From an uncultured Proteiniphilum sp. (GTDB taxonomy: Bacteria > Bacteroidota > Bacteroidia > Bacteroidales > Dysgonomonadaceae), in contig CAKMJT010000026.1 of the NCBI GenBank assembly GCA_927407015.1, forward strand, positions 25,010-89,009: a stretch of 64,000 nucleotides of DNA, given 5' to 3'. This document shows positions 42,564-53,510 of the stretch, in pieces. The notes beneath the pieces are model-generated. The model did no database searches. It was not told the origin of the DNA and was given only the letters and a program-made list of their open reading frames with translations. How positions within the stretch are numbered: position 1 is the stretch's first letter; every line of letters starts with the position of its first letter. A program made the translations under genes and the position numbers.

Positions 42564-44816
42564 TTAATTGTAACCCGGATTTTGGTAAGCTGCCTTAGCT
42601 GTCTCATCCATCAGTTTCCCGCTTTCATCGGTAAGCATATCCATAAATGCCTGCGGGAATGGCTTGAATGTATTGAAAGGCCTGAATGCACCCTTCCCGT
42701 TTCCGGTCTGACCTTGTGTACCATTCACATTATCAGAAACCGGCCAGTGATTTTGAAGGGTTGACCCCATTTGCTGGTGCCACATTATTCTGTCGGCCTG
42801 AATTCCTGCATGATGAATTCCTTCATAGATCGTAAGCTCTCCAATCATCTCTCTGGCCAGCTCATTGTAAATGAAATGAACGAACCTTTGCAAATCAGTT
42901 TTTGCGCTTGATGGATAATTCTCTGCAATTGAATTGGCTGAAGTACCGTCCCAGTAAGTAGCATCAATTCTCATATCGGAAATCCTGTTTTGGGTTACGG
43001 TATAAGGATATTGTTTCTCCGAAGAGCTCAGCTCCTCTGCACCCGGATATAATCTTGCAAGAACTTCCGCACGATTCTCGCCAGGCTTGTATGCTGCTCT
43101 TTCTCTTACTTTATTAATATCATTTATTGCTGAAGCAAAATTACCCTTACGGCCATACGCTTCTGCTCTTATCAGGTATGTCTCTGCTATTCTGAACATT
43201 GCCACATTTCTGCTTCCATACTCAGAGTTTATGGCTTCTCTGTTCACGTCGATATGTTTTTTTACAGTAGCAGCAACACCAATACCAAATTCTAACCCTA
43301 CGTTGTTTGCTTTAAAATCATCACTTGCATCTCTTCTGTAATAATATTTATCTCCATCTTTTGTCCAACGTGGATATAACACATAAGGCTGAGCTTTCGC
43401 TACGTCAATCGGGATAGCTGTCTCTTTTGTGTTTTCTAAAAAGACAAGACCTAAATCACCTTTTCCTATCTTACGTTCTCCGGCAACAGCTGGACGTCCA
43501 TTCCACGATTCGCGGTTATACGTAGGTAAAATGTTTGCATTAAAATATGCAGCCTCGTCAGCAGACCATTGTTTTGTACCGTTTTTTGGATCTTTGTAAC
43601 TGTAATAATCAACATCATTAGCTCCTTCGGATAGCATGGCCTTGTACTCTATAAGGAATGTCTTTTCGAACCTAGAGTCCGACTGTTTATCTGTAAATAC
43701 ATCATATCCCCAGTCATTGGTTCTCATCCTCACGTTCTGATGCCCATATTCCCATGTACGGTTGGGTAAACCCCAAAGTGCACGCACATAATTACAGGTC
43801 ATATAGCATTGAAAACGCATACCGTAGCGGGTATTGGACAGTTTGGGACCAAAGGAAGCAGCTAAAATAATCTCCGAATTGTTTTCAGAAGGGTATGAAC
43901 CTTTTGCGGTAGCAAAAATATCGGCGTAATCTTCGGCCAGTTTGTAATTAGGACTATTAATTACCTGTGTTGCAAAATAGATACATGAATCAAGATCTGT
44001 TGCTACATTTCCTTTATAAAGCATTCCCAAATGAGCATTTGCATTGGAATGATCAATGGTACCGTCAGCTTTCCTGTACTGTTTGAAGTCAGCCCCCTGC
44101 GCTCTTTGCAGATAAAGTTTAGCAAGAAAATGTGCTGCTGCACCTTTTGATACTCTCTCTCTGCCCTCTGTTGATCCACCTTCAAATACTGTAGCGGGAA
44201 GATTATCATAACAGTATCTCAAATCACCAATAATCTGTTTGTAAATCTCTTCAGATGTTGATTTAGGGAAGTTGTACGAAGCAGGCAACGAGTTGTTACT
44301 TTTCAAAGTCATATGAACATCACCCAGCGAAGTGTTTAACATATAATATACCCATGCTCTGGTAAACAGCGCCTCTGACATTCTTTGAGCTGCATATTGC
44401 TTATCTGTAGCAAAGCGTCCCATTGCTTTTCCGTCTCTTATCGTTTCTATTGCCCTGTTGCAATTATTTACTGTAGGGTAGCCTCCCAGTAGTTGCTTGG
44501 CGTAATATCCCATCAGATTGTTGGTATAGTTACCAGCACCCCCGGCAGGTGTCCATACTGTGGGAGAATAAATATCCCAGGAATTATCTCCTCTTATTTC
44601 AGCATCCGACCCAACGTGAAACATGTAAGATCCTTCTTCCCATCCATATTTCCATCTCAAGGCATCGTACGTTCCGTTTATGAGTTGCTCTAATCCGGGC
44701 TCAGTATTAAAATAATCCTGAGTTATCGTAGACACCATCTTTTCTTCCAAAAAACTATCGGAACAAGATAATATTCCTATAGATGATAATAATATTATTA
44801 TAATGTACTTTTTCAT
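42564..44816 (-). CDS. SusD/RagB-family outer-membrane glycan-binding lipoprotein
   Basis: 750 residues, longer than average for the family. It has a lipoprotein signal (IIILLSSIGILSCSDS), the SusD N-terminus FLEEKMVSTITQDYFNTEPG, TPR-like helices (FTRAWVYYMLNTSLGDVHMT) and a C-terminal part with AETYLIRAEAYGRKGNFASA, NDINKVRERA and an ending NPGYN. It caps the SusC barrel encoded 13 bases upstream and binds the glycan substrate. Together they define the minus-strand PUL. Confidence 0.93.
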   Translation of the reverse strand: MKKYIIIILLSSIGILSCSDSFLEEKMVSTITQDYFNTEPGLEQLINGTYDALRWKYGWEEGSYMFHVGSDAEIRGDNSWDIYSPTVWTPAGGAGNYTNNLMGYYAKQLLGGYPTVNNCNRAIETIRDGKAMGRFATDKQYAAQRMSEALFTRAWVYYMLNTSLGDVHMTLKSNNSLPASYNFPKSTSEEIYKQIIGDLRYCYDNLPATVFEGGSTEGRERVSKGAAAHFLAKLYLQRAQGADFKQYRKADGTIDHSNANAHLGMLYKGNVATDLDSCIYFATQVINSPNYKLAEDYADIFATAKGSYPSENNSEIILAASFGPKLSNTRYGMRFQCYMTCNYVRALWGLPNRTWEYGHQNVRMRTNDWGYDVFTDKQSDSRFEKTFLIEYKAMLSEGANDVDYYSYKDPKNGTKQWSADEAAYFNANILPTYNRESWNGRPAVAGERKIGKGDLGLVFLENTKETAIPIDVAKAQPYVLYPRWTKDGDKYYYRRDASDDFKANNVGLEFGIGVAATVKKHIDVNREAINSEYGSRNVAMFRIAETYLIRAEAYGRKGNFASAINDINKVRERAAYKPGENRAEVLARLYPGAEELSSSEKQYPYTVTQNRISDMRIDATYWDGTSANSIAENYPSSAKTDLQRFVHFIYNELAREMIGELTIYEGIHHAGIQADRIMWHQQMGSTLQNHWPVSDNVNGTQGQTGNGKGAFRPFNTFKPFPQAFMDMLTDESGKLMDETAKAAYQNPGYN

Positions 44817-44829
44817 AATTACTTTTCAT

Positions 44830-47800
44830 TTAAAATCCGAATCTTAATCCAATTACATAACTACGCATTAATACAGTGTTGTTGGTTTGTCCTCCTGCCA
44901 TTGCACCAGTTTTTGAATCCCAACCATTCACGTCATCGGGGTTGATACCCACTTTTACAAGGTCACCTCCAAAAATAAATGGATTAATTACCTGTCCGTA
45001 TAGTTGCATATTTGAAAGATTGTATTTCTTTAGAACCTTTTCAGGAAATGTATATGACAACGATATATTTCGAACAGCCACCATGTTACCACTAACATAG
45101 TTCATTGCATCTGAACTACTGCTATGTACTTTAGTAGTAGGTTGTGGATATCTTCCGGATGTGTTTTCAGGACTCCACACATCTTTTTCCACTCTTCTGC
45201 CATAAGTTTGCAGCAAACCGTAATAAAGGTTTCCAATGCGTGCATAAACAAGGAAATTAAGCTGCAGATTCTTGTATGTAAAAGTGTTCGTGACACCTCC
45301 TACCCATTTTGGCCTGTTAGATCCAAGTATTTTAGCATCATCGTCGTTAATTTTTCCGAATCCATTATCCATTATAGTAATTGTCTCTCCAGAGGCCAAA
45401 GTATAGGTAACCGAACCCTCAGTACCTGCAGGAACCACTTCCATAGGCTGCTGATCAACAATCTTAACCTGACCCGGAATATAGGTCAATTTTCCTACTG
45501 TTTTGTAAATATCCATCAGGTAACGATCTTCTTCTGTATCCTGCCACAAGCGATCATACTGATAATCTCGCATCACTCTGATAGGTTGTCCTATAAACCA
45601 TCCGTTACTCTTATCATCCTGTTTACCATTAGCCAGTTCCACGATTTCTTCTTTATTGGTAGACCAGTTGAAATCTGTTTCCCATGTAAAATCGGGGGTA
45701 CTGATATTTACAGTTGATAAATTAACCTCGAATCCTCTGTTTCGTGTTTTACCAATATTTGACTGAATACTTACATACCCTAAAATTGCCGGAATTGAAC
45801 GATCCATGAGCAAGTCGGACGTATTTGCCTGATAATATTCTATCGAACCGCTCACCCTGCTTTTAAACAAAGCAAAGTCCAATCCAAGGTTCGTCTGAGC
45901 AGTCTTTTCCCAGCCCAATGAATAGTTCGGCATCACGGATGCTTTTGCTCCTGCGACCTCTGTATTGTTGAATACCTGGTTAGCTGCCATAAGTGATCCG
46001 GATGTACTGTAAGCACCGACTGCAGAGTTACCTGTAACACCCCATCCGTATCTAAGTTTTAACTGATCAACCCAATCTACCTCTTGCATAAATCTTTCTT
46101 GCTCCAATTTCCAGGCAACAGCCAGAGAGGGGAAAAAGTCCCATTTATTTCCGGGAGCCAGCACAGACGAACCGTCCCAGCGTCCTGTTGCAGTGAGCAG
46201 ATATTTATCCAGTAATGAGTAATTTACTCTCCCCATGTATGAAGCCAATGCATACTTTGAAAAGCCCGAACCATAGCCATGAGGCTTACCTACTGAATTA
46301 TCTGATAATGAATACCATAAAGCTGATGAATACAGCAGATCCTGCGATCTCACCCACAAGTTTTCGTTTCTTGTTTCCTGAGCCGATTGCAGCAACGTTA
46401 CATTTAACGCGTGCATATCATCCCAGTTTTTATTGGCATACAGCAAATTTTCCAATACCCAGGAAAAACTGGTTGCATTTCTGTTGTATCCTGTCATGGG
46501 TACTGATGCTGGTGGTTTTGAACCAATAGGATTGGTATAGTCTTTATCATAAAAACTACCGTTGCGGGTATGTCTGAACTGAGCTCCCAGGTTCATGCGG
46601 TACTTCAGCCATGAAGTTATGTTAATTTCAGCAAAATTACTGCTCATCACAGAATATGCTCTGTCTTCGTTTATTCCGTTTGCAATATTCAGCAGAACAT
46701 TATCTCCCGAAGGACCAAATCCGGAACCAGGATTCATGAGATTACCATTTTCGTCATATGCCGGAGCGTATGGCAGCAATGCCAGTGCCTGACCGTAAGA
46801 GTCTTTGGCGGTAGAGTTGCCGGTATTATTCATCATCCCATAATTCTGAATGGAATAGTTTGCATTTAATGATGCTCCTACATTCAGCCATTTAACCGGA
46901 TTTACGTTTCCGTTGATGTTAGCGGTAAAACGTTCATAATCCTGATCAACCATCGGTGATTCCTGATTCAAATAGGATACTGACATATACAGTTTGGATC
47001 TGTCTGAACCGGATGATAAAGATATCTGATGGTTATTGGTAATACCGGTGCGGGTAACCAAATCGGTCCAGTTTTGATCAAACAAATTGGCTGCATTATA
47101 AACGGGCACCTGATCGGCATAACCCAAAGCTTTCTCTGCTGCAGTAGCGGGCCGTAACACCTGATGACCACTGGAATCAAGCTGATAGGCTGTACCCAAG
47201 ATTCTGCGCATATAGTTCTGGCTGCCCATGAAAAGCACCATATCTCTCTCCATATCAGGAGCATTGCCATACGCACCGCCATAAGTTCCTCCGTTGATAT
47301 ATGCCGATCGCTGCCAGTCAAGAAGTTCACCAGAATTCATATAATCAGTCAATTCATCGATCCGATTAAACGAAACAGAACCGTCGTAACCAACTGTCAC
47401 CCTGCCCTCTATTCCTTTCTTGGTTTGCACCAAAACAACACCGTTCGCACCGCGGGAACCGTAAATTGCAGTAGCAGATGCATCTTTTAGTACCTCAATT
47501 GAAGAAATATCATTCGGATTTATATCAGCCATCGAACCCGATGCCAAAGGGATTCCGTCAACCACATACAGAGGCTCATTAGAAGCATTGATAGATCTGT
47601 TTCCACGAATTCTGATGGAGGCAAGTTCTCCCGGCCTGTTATTGGAGCTGATATCAACACCGGTAACTTTTCCCTGTAGTGCCTGAAGTGCATTCTGTAC
47701 AGGCCGTTCCTTGATCTGCTCTTCCGTAACCCGGGATAAAGCACCAGTTACATCGCTTTTCTTCTGAACGCCATAACCTACAACGATTAACTCATCGAGC

Positions 47801-48150
47801 GTTTGTGTATCCTCCCTGAGGATAACCTGAATATTGGTTTGGCCAGCCACAGCTATCGTCTGAGTTACATAACCGATATAGGAAATATGTAAAACAGCGT
47901 CATTCCGAACATTGCTCAGCGTGAAATTTCCGTCTATGTCCGACGTAGTACCAGTTGTTGTACCCTCAATGATGATCGTAGCACCAATCACGGGCATTTT
48001 TTTCTCGTCAATAATATTACCTCTGACTGTTTTCGTCTGTGCAAAAACTGAACCCGGCATTACTGACAAGAAACATAAAAGCAATCCAAATCCTATTATT
48101 CGGAAAGGATCACAACTTTTTTGTGTTTTCTGACATTTTTTCATTCTCAT
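44830..48150 (-). CDS. SusC/RagA-family TonB-linked outer-membrane transporter
   Basis: 1,106 residues. Signal peptide (about 17-37, ending SVFAQ), carboxypeptidase-regulatory domain (VRGNIIDEKKMPVIGATIII, about 42-115), TonB-box region DELIVVGYGVQKKSDVTGAL, plug with IRIRGNRSINASNEPLYVVD and KDASATAIYGSRGANGVVLV, and a large barrel ending VIGLRFGF. It imports oligosaccharides bound by the SusD partner. It is the first gene of the minus-strand array, preceded by 1 kb of non-coding DNA. Confidence 0.95.
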   Translation of the reverse strand: MRMKKCQKTQKSCDPFRIIGFGLLLCFLSVMPGSVFAQTKTVRGNIIDEKKMPVIGATIIIEGTTTGTTSDIDGNFTLSNVRNDAVLHISYIGYVTQTIAVAGQTNIQVILREDTQTLDELIVVGYGVQKKSDVTGALSRVTEEQIKERPVQNALQALQGKVTGVDISSNNRPGELASIRIRGNRSINASNEPLYVVDGIPLASGSMADINPNDISSIEVLKDASATAIYGSRGANGVVLVQTKKGIEGRVTVGYDGSVSFNRIDELTDYMNSGELLDWQRSAYINGGTYGGAYGNAPDMERDMVLFMGSQNYMRRILGTAYQLDSSGHQVLRPATAAEKALGYADQVPVYNAANLFDQNWTDLVTRTGITNNHQISLSSGSDRSKLYMSVSYLNQESPMVDQDYERFTANINGNVNPVKWLNVGASLNANYSIQNYGMMNNTGNSTAKDSYGQALALLPYAPAYDENGNLMNPGSGFGPSGDNVLLNIANGINEDRAYSVMSSNFAEINITSWLKYRMNLGAQFRHTRNGSFYDKDYTNPIGSKPPASVPMTGYNRNATSFSWVLENLLYANKNWDDMHALNVTLLQSAQETRNENLWVRSQDLLYSSALWYSLSDNSVGKPHGYGSGFSKYALASYMGRVNYSLLDKYLLTATGRWDGSSVLAPGNKWDFFPSLAVAWKLEQERFMQEVDWVDQLKLRYGWGVTGNSAVGAYSTSGSLMAANQVFNNTEVAGAKASVMPNYSLGWEKTAQTNLGLDFALFKSRVSGSIEYYQANTSDLLMDRSIPAILGYVSIQSNIGKTRNRGFEVNLSTVNISTPDFTWETDFNWSTNKEEIVELANGKQDDKSNGWFIGQPIRVMRDYQYDRLWQDTEEDRYLMDIYKTVGKLTYIPGQVKIVDQQPMEVVPAGTEGSVTYTLASGETITIMDNGFGKINDDDAKILGSNRPKWVGGVTNTFTYKNLQLNFLVYARIGNLYYGLLQTYGRRVEKDVWSPENTSGRYPQPTTKVHSSSSDAMNYVSGNMVAVRNISLSYTFPEKVLKKYNLSNMQLYGQVINPFIFGGDLVKVGINPDDVNGWDSKTGAMAGGQTNNTVLMRSYVIGLRFGF

Positions 48151-49181
48151 TTCATTAAAATTATTAAACTCATGTTTTCAGTATTGATATTATTATAGAT
48201 TCACGCGATGATGTGAGCATAATTTTCCAAAATTCCTTTTCAAATAATTATTCCATTATTATCCGGAATTCGGAAAAAACCTGGTAAATCAACTTCAACA
48301 CGATTGTCAAACATTGCATCGCTAAAGTAACAAAATTGATTGCAAACGACTTATAGAATCATTTCAAAGAAAAAGATTTTCAAATAGTAAATTATGTATC
48401 AGTTCAAACTTAAATAAACAAGACAAATAGAGATACGATCAAAAAATTAAAGGATTAATTCCTTTGGAGGACCAAATGTAGACAACAATCGTCAACGCAC
48501 TATTGATAAAAATGACATATATACTATAATATTTGACATTTTTCACATTAACCCGATCTTAAAATCAACTTCCTTTTGTCATCAACATTGTGTCGTTCGT
48601 AATTCTGTTTAATTTTGCATTCATTGTCCAGTTTCTAATTTACATTATGTGTAAACCTATTTCAGGACGAGACACGAACATTCGCTCAACTTGGACTGCC
48701 CCCCCCCTTATTACCCGCTTATTATCCCCTTATATTTAAATAAAGTGGATATAAGTATAATATGACGAAATAAAAGAGAATTACCAGAGTAAAACCTGCT
48801 TATTAATCCCCTATTAGGCACACAATTTCGATTGAGACCTGACTGAGTAAAGTTTATTTTGAGGAGTTTCAGCAAATGCAGCAATTATTCAGTTGACCCA
48901 AAATATCATTTTCCTTATCTTTTAAATCATATTTCACAGTAACAGACCTCCATTTTTATTTAATTTTGAAGTTGAATCAACAGGCCTGTTTTCTGTTAAA
49001 TTAATACAGGAAAAACTTTTCAAGAATGATGTACAATCATTCCAATTCCAGCCATAACAACATGTTCTTTTAATCACCAGAGATCTGAGTCCAATTAAGT
49101 AGTTAAAACAAATAGTATTAGTCCAAACGATAGCGATAGAAAAAACAACCTTTTCAAAACATATAAATAAATTTTACTTTA
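48151..49181. other. 1,031-base AT-rich intergenic region between divergent operons
   Basis: No convincing gene is seen in any frame. It holds a run of nine or more C near 48699-48708, a 12-bp palindrome AACAGGCCTGTT (48979-48990), an inverted repeat GAATGAT/ATCATTC (49024-49042), and candidate + strand promoter elements (next entry, and a second TAATTTTG at 48961-48968). I found no good minus-strand promoter for susC. Binding sites for a PUL regulator encoded elsewhere are expected here but not recognised. Confidence 0.7.
48588..48617 (+). promoter_or_regulatory. Candidate promoter toward the oxidoreductase-PL11-SusCD operon
   Basis: TTG at 48588-48590, 19 bases, then TAATTTTG at 48610-48617 followed by CA, a close match to the Bacteroidota consensus. 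If it drives the gene at 49182 the leader would be about 560 bases; it could instead drive a small RNA. Confidence 0.5.
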
Positions 49182-50552
<1,371 letters not shown>

Positions 50553-50573
50553 AAAAAATCACATACACATATT

Positions 50574-50600
50574 GCCGGACATCCATCAGTGATGTCTGGC
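50574..50600 (+). terminator. Possible terminator after the oxidoreductase gene
   Basis: GCCGGACATC (50574-50583) pairs with GATGTCTGGC (50591-50600) with one G-U pair over 7 bases. The downstream tract ATATTCCCTT is only weakly T-rich, so it may be a leaky or processing hairpin. Confidence 0.5.
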
Positions 50601-50681
50601 ATATTCCCTTGAAAAGAATGAATTTTTACTGAATCAAAAAAAACGCTTATCAAACAGCATTATGTCTAAATACCGTAAATA

Positions 50682-53120
50682 ATGATACCCAAAAGATTCA
50701 CAATGGCACTTTTGACAACGACACATGTTTTGTTCTTAGCCTGCCTTCTATTAACAAGCTGTTCTGAAAAAGAGATCCATCAGGAACTGGATGTATCGCT
50801 TTCACGGGGAAGCATAACAGTTGCAGCAGAAGGTGGCACAGAGACTATAAAAGTAACGGCCAACGGAGATTGGACGGTTTCCAATGTTCCAGATTGGTGT
50901 ACGATACAGCCAAAAAACGGTAGTGCAGGTAAAACTGTTGTTTACATTTCGTTGGAATCAAGGCTGGAAAATGAGGTAGATTGTTATAGTGACAGAACAG
51001 CTATCCTGAAGTTCGGGAACAAAGAATTTACCATATTACAGAAAAAAATAGGAGCCTTGCTTCTTTCGTCCGATGAATTCCACATAGATTACGCAGGTGA
51101 CACCATAACTGTTGAACTGCAGTATAATGTGAATTTTACCGTAGAGATTCAACCAGAAGCGAAAGAATGGATAAAAAAGATAGAAACCGGCAAAACAAGA
51201 GCATTGTCCACCTCCCAACTCCATTTTGATATCAGACCCTCAGAATCTACTGTACCCAGATATGGCGAAATAGTTATATCCAACGCCGACGATCCAAATC
51301 ACTCAGAGACAATCAAAGTATATCAGGCTGCAGTGCCTCCCGGCTCTGATGGCTACAGGGCTCTGATAGCCGTATATAACGTACTCAATACTTCTCAAAA
51401 CAAAGGGAATAGAAAAGTACTTATCTCATGGCGCAGTCTCCCCGGTGATCCTGTTGAATCGGCCTTTGACCTCTGGAGAGTTTCAGATGGCAGTGAACCC
51501 ATAAAAATCAACAATACTCCCATCACTGGTCGCACTAACTATCAGGATGAGAATGCAAACGTAAATGTGACAAATACCTACCAACTGAAATTTTCAGGAG
51601 ATACTGAAATTATCGCACAATATACGTTCACAAGTGAAGATGCCTCTACACCATACCTATCACTTCCTCTTAACAATGGCAACCTTCCCGACCCATCTCT
51701 TGTATACGCAGTTCGTGACGCGGCTGTCGGAGATCTTGACGGCGATGGGGAACTGGATATTGTGATCCGGAGAGATGTTGATCCGCGTGATATTGGGGTT
51801 ACCTGGAATGGATACCAAAAAGGTTCAACTGTTTTACAAGGATATAAATTAAACGGTACCTGTTTATGGACGGTTGATCTTGGTATTAACATCAATCAGG
51901 GCGAACATACTGTCCCGTTTGTTGTATATGATTTCAATAACGACGGTAGAGCGGATATTGCTGTCCGTACATCAGAACTTACTAAATTTGGAAATGGAGC
52001 GATAATTCCCGGATCTGACCACCGTTCTGAAGACGGGCGCGTAAACGCAGGACCGGAATGCCTTTCAATTATCGATGGTACCACTGGCGCCGAATTGGCC
52101 AGGACAAACTATATCCCGAGAGGAAATATTTCAGATTGGGGAGATAGTTACGGCAATAGGGGAAATCGTTTTCTAATGGGAGTGGGATATCTCAACGGTA
52201 TAACTCCAAGTATCATAATATGCCGTGGATACTATGCCAAAACGGTGATTGAAGCATGGGATCTCTCCGGAAATTCTTTAACGAAACGCTGGAATTTCAC
52301 GGCTATTCCCAATGGACAAAATGCCGCGTATGCCGGACAAGGGAACCATAGCATTGCTGTTGCAGATGTTGATGGAGACGGCAAAGATGAGATAATCTAT
52401 GGAAGCTGTACAATAGATGATAACGGCACTGGACTTTACTCCTCTCGCCTTGGTCATGGTGACGCCTTACACCTTGGCAAATTTGATCCTGACAGAAACG
52501 GACTTCAGATTTTCTCTTGTTTCGAAACCGGAACACTACAGGTAGCATTGCGTGATGCAGCTACGGGAAATATTATATGGAAGGTAGAAGGAGATTCTAA
52601 TAATGACACAGGCAGATGTCTTACAGCGGATATAGATCCCAGTTCAAGAGGATATGAGATGTGGCATTCGGGAAATACCAGTTCCATCTATTCCGTTAAT
52701 GGTACCGCTTTGGGAAAACCCCTACCCACTACTGCCGGCGGAGGGGTGACATATAATCATGCTATCTGGTGGACCGGATCACTCAACCGTCAGCTATTAG
52801 ACAAAGCAACCATCACTTCTTACACAGAAGGGAGAATTTTTACAGGTGGGTATGATGGCTTAGGTGTATCAACAACTAATAAGGAAGGATTGCCTTTTTA
52901 TGGCGATATATTGGGGGACTGGCGTGAAGAGATGATCTATGCGCATACATCGGGTAATGTTCCGATAGAACTGCGCATATTTACGACCGATTATCCCTGT
53001 AACTATAAGTTTCCCTATCTCATGAGCAACCGTCATTACAGACTTTCTGCTTCACACCAGAATATTGGTTATAATCAACCGACGCAGATTGATTATTATA
53101 TCGGATCGGAAATTGAATGA
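50682..53120 (+). CDS. PL11 rhamnogalacturonan lyase with two N-terminal BACON domains
   Basis: 812 residues. Lipoprotein signal (LFLACLLLTSCSEK), BACON domain 1 (about 35-125, TETIKVTANGDWTVSNVPDW), BACON domain 2 (about 127-215), a fibronectin-like PL11 N-domain (KVLISWRSLPGDPVESAFDL) and the calcium propeller (VGDLDGDGELDIVIRRDVDP, VYDFNNDGRADIAVR, VADVDGDGKDEIIYGS, GDWREEMIYAHTSG). BACON domains are thought to hold enzymes away from the cell surface or bind mucin/glycan. This surface-anchored lyase would make the first cuts, complementing the simpler PL11 encoded at 39046. Confidence 0.92.
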   Translation: MIPKRFTMALLTTTHVLFLACLLLTSCSEKEIHQELDVSLSRGSITVAAEGGTETIKVTANGDWTVSNVPDWCTIQPKNGSAGKTVVYISLESRLENEVDCYSDRTAILKFGNKEFTILQKKIGALLLSSDEFHIDYAGDTITVELQYNVNFTVEIQPEAKEWIKKIETGKTRALSTSQLHFDIRPSESTVPRYGEIVISNADDPNHSETIKVYQAAVPPGSDGYRALIAVYNVLNTSQNKGNRKVLISWRSLPGDPVESAFDLWRVSDGSEPIKINNTPITGRTNYQDENANVNVTNTYQLKFSGDTEIIAQYTFTSEDASTPYLSLPLNNGNLPDPSLVYAVRDAAVGDLDGDGELDIVIRRDVDPRDIGVTWNGYQKGSTVLQGYKLNGTCLWTVDLGININQGEHTVPFVVYDFNNDGRADIAVRTSELTKFGNGAIIPGSDHRSEDGRVNAGPECLSIIDGTTGAELARTNYIPRGNISDWGDSYGNRGNRFLMGVGYLNGITPSIIICRGYYAKTVIEAWDLSGNSLTKRWNFTAIPNGQNAAYAGQGNHSIAVADVDGDGKDEIIYGSCTIDDNGTGLYSSRLGHGDALHLGKFDPDRNGLQIFSCFETGTLQVALRDAATGNIIWKVEGDSNNDTGRCLTADIDPSSRGYEMWHSGNTSSIYSVNGTALGKPLPTTAGGGVTYNHAIWWTGSLNRQLLDKATITSYTEGRIFTGGYDGLGVSTTNKEGLPFYGDILGDWREEMIYAHTSGNVPIELRIFTTDYPCNYKFPYLMSNRHYRLSASHQNIGYNQPTQIDYYIGSEIE

Positions 53121-53510
53121 AATAAGGTATGGAAAAATTTGTCGTATGAGGTAATTGAAATTAAAAATTGCTATTAACACAATATATCATTTTTCGAAGG
53201 ATTTAAATCATTTATTATAGTCTTTGTAAGATCATGCTTATCTACCTTTGTCAGATATTAATTTTTTCTAAAAAATATCATGCCAAAAGTAACATTAAAA
53301 CTAATGACTTAGGTACATTTCTCATGTGATATATACATACGAAGTAATTACCAGCAGGTACAATCACATATTCTTATATCATTTTGCATGACCGTATTAT
53401 ATAACCACATAATTATAACCATATACATAATCTACATTTAGAACAGGAACAATATTAATTGAGGTGAAGAAAAAACCCAATACAACTGTATAAAAATTAA
53501 TTAATTATTT
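53121..53510. other. 390-base AT-rich leader region before the tandem SusCD operon
   Basis: No gene is seen. TACCTTTG (53243-53250) fits the -7 consensus on the + strand, with a TTTG at 53223-53226 at slightly short spacing (16 bases), so a promoter here with a leader of about 250 bases is possible. No terminator after PL11 is clear. Confidence 0.5.

Noticed and set aside
48699..48708. C run as a CRISPR or phase-variation invertible element
   Set aside because: There are no spaced repeats, and no long inverted repeats or recombinase gene nearby; kept only as a possible slippage tract.
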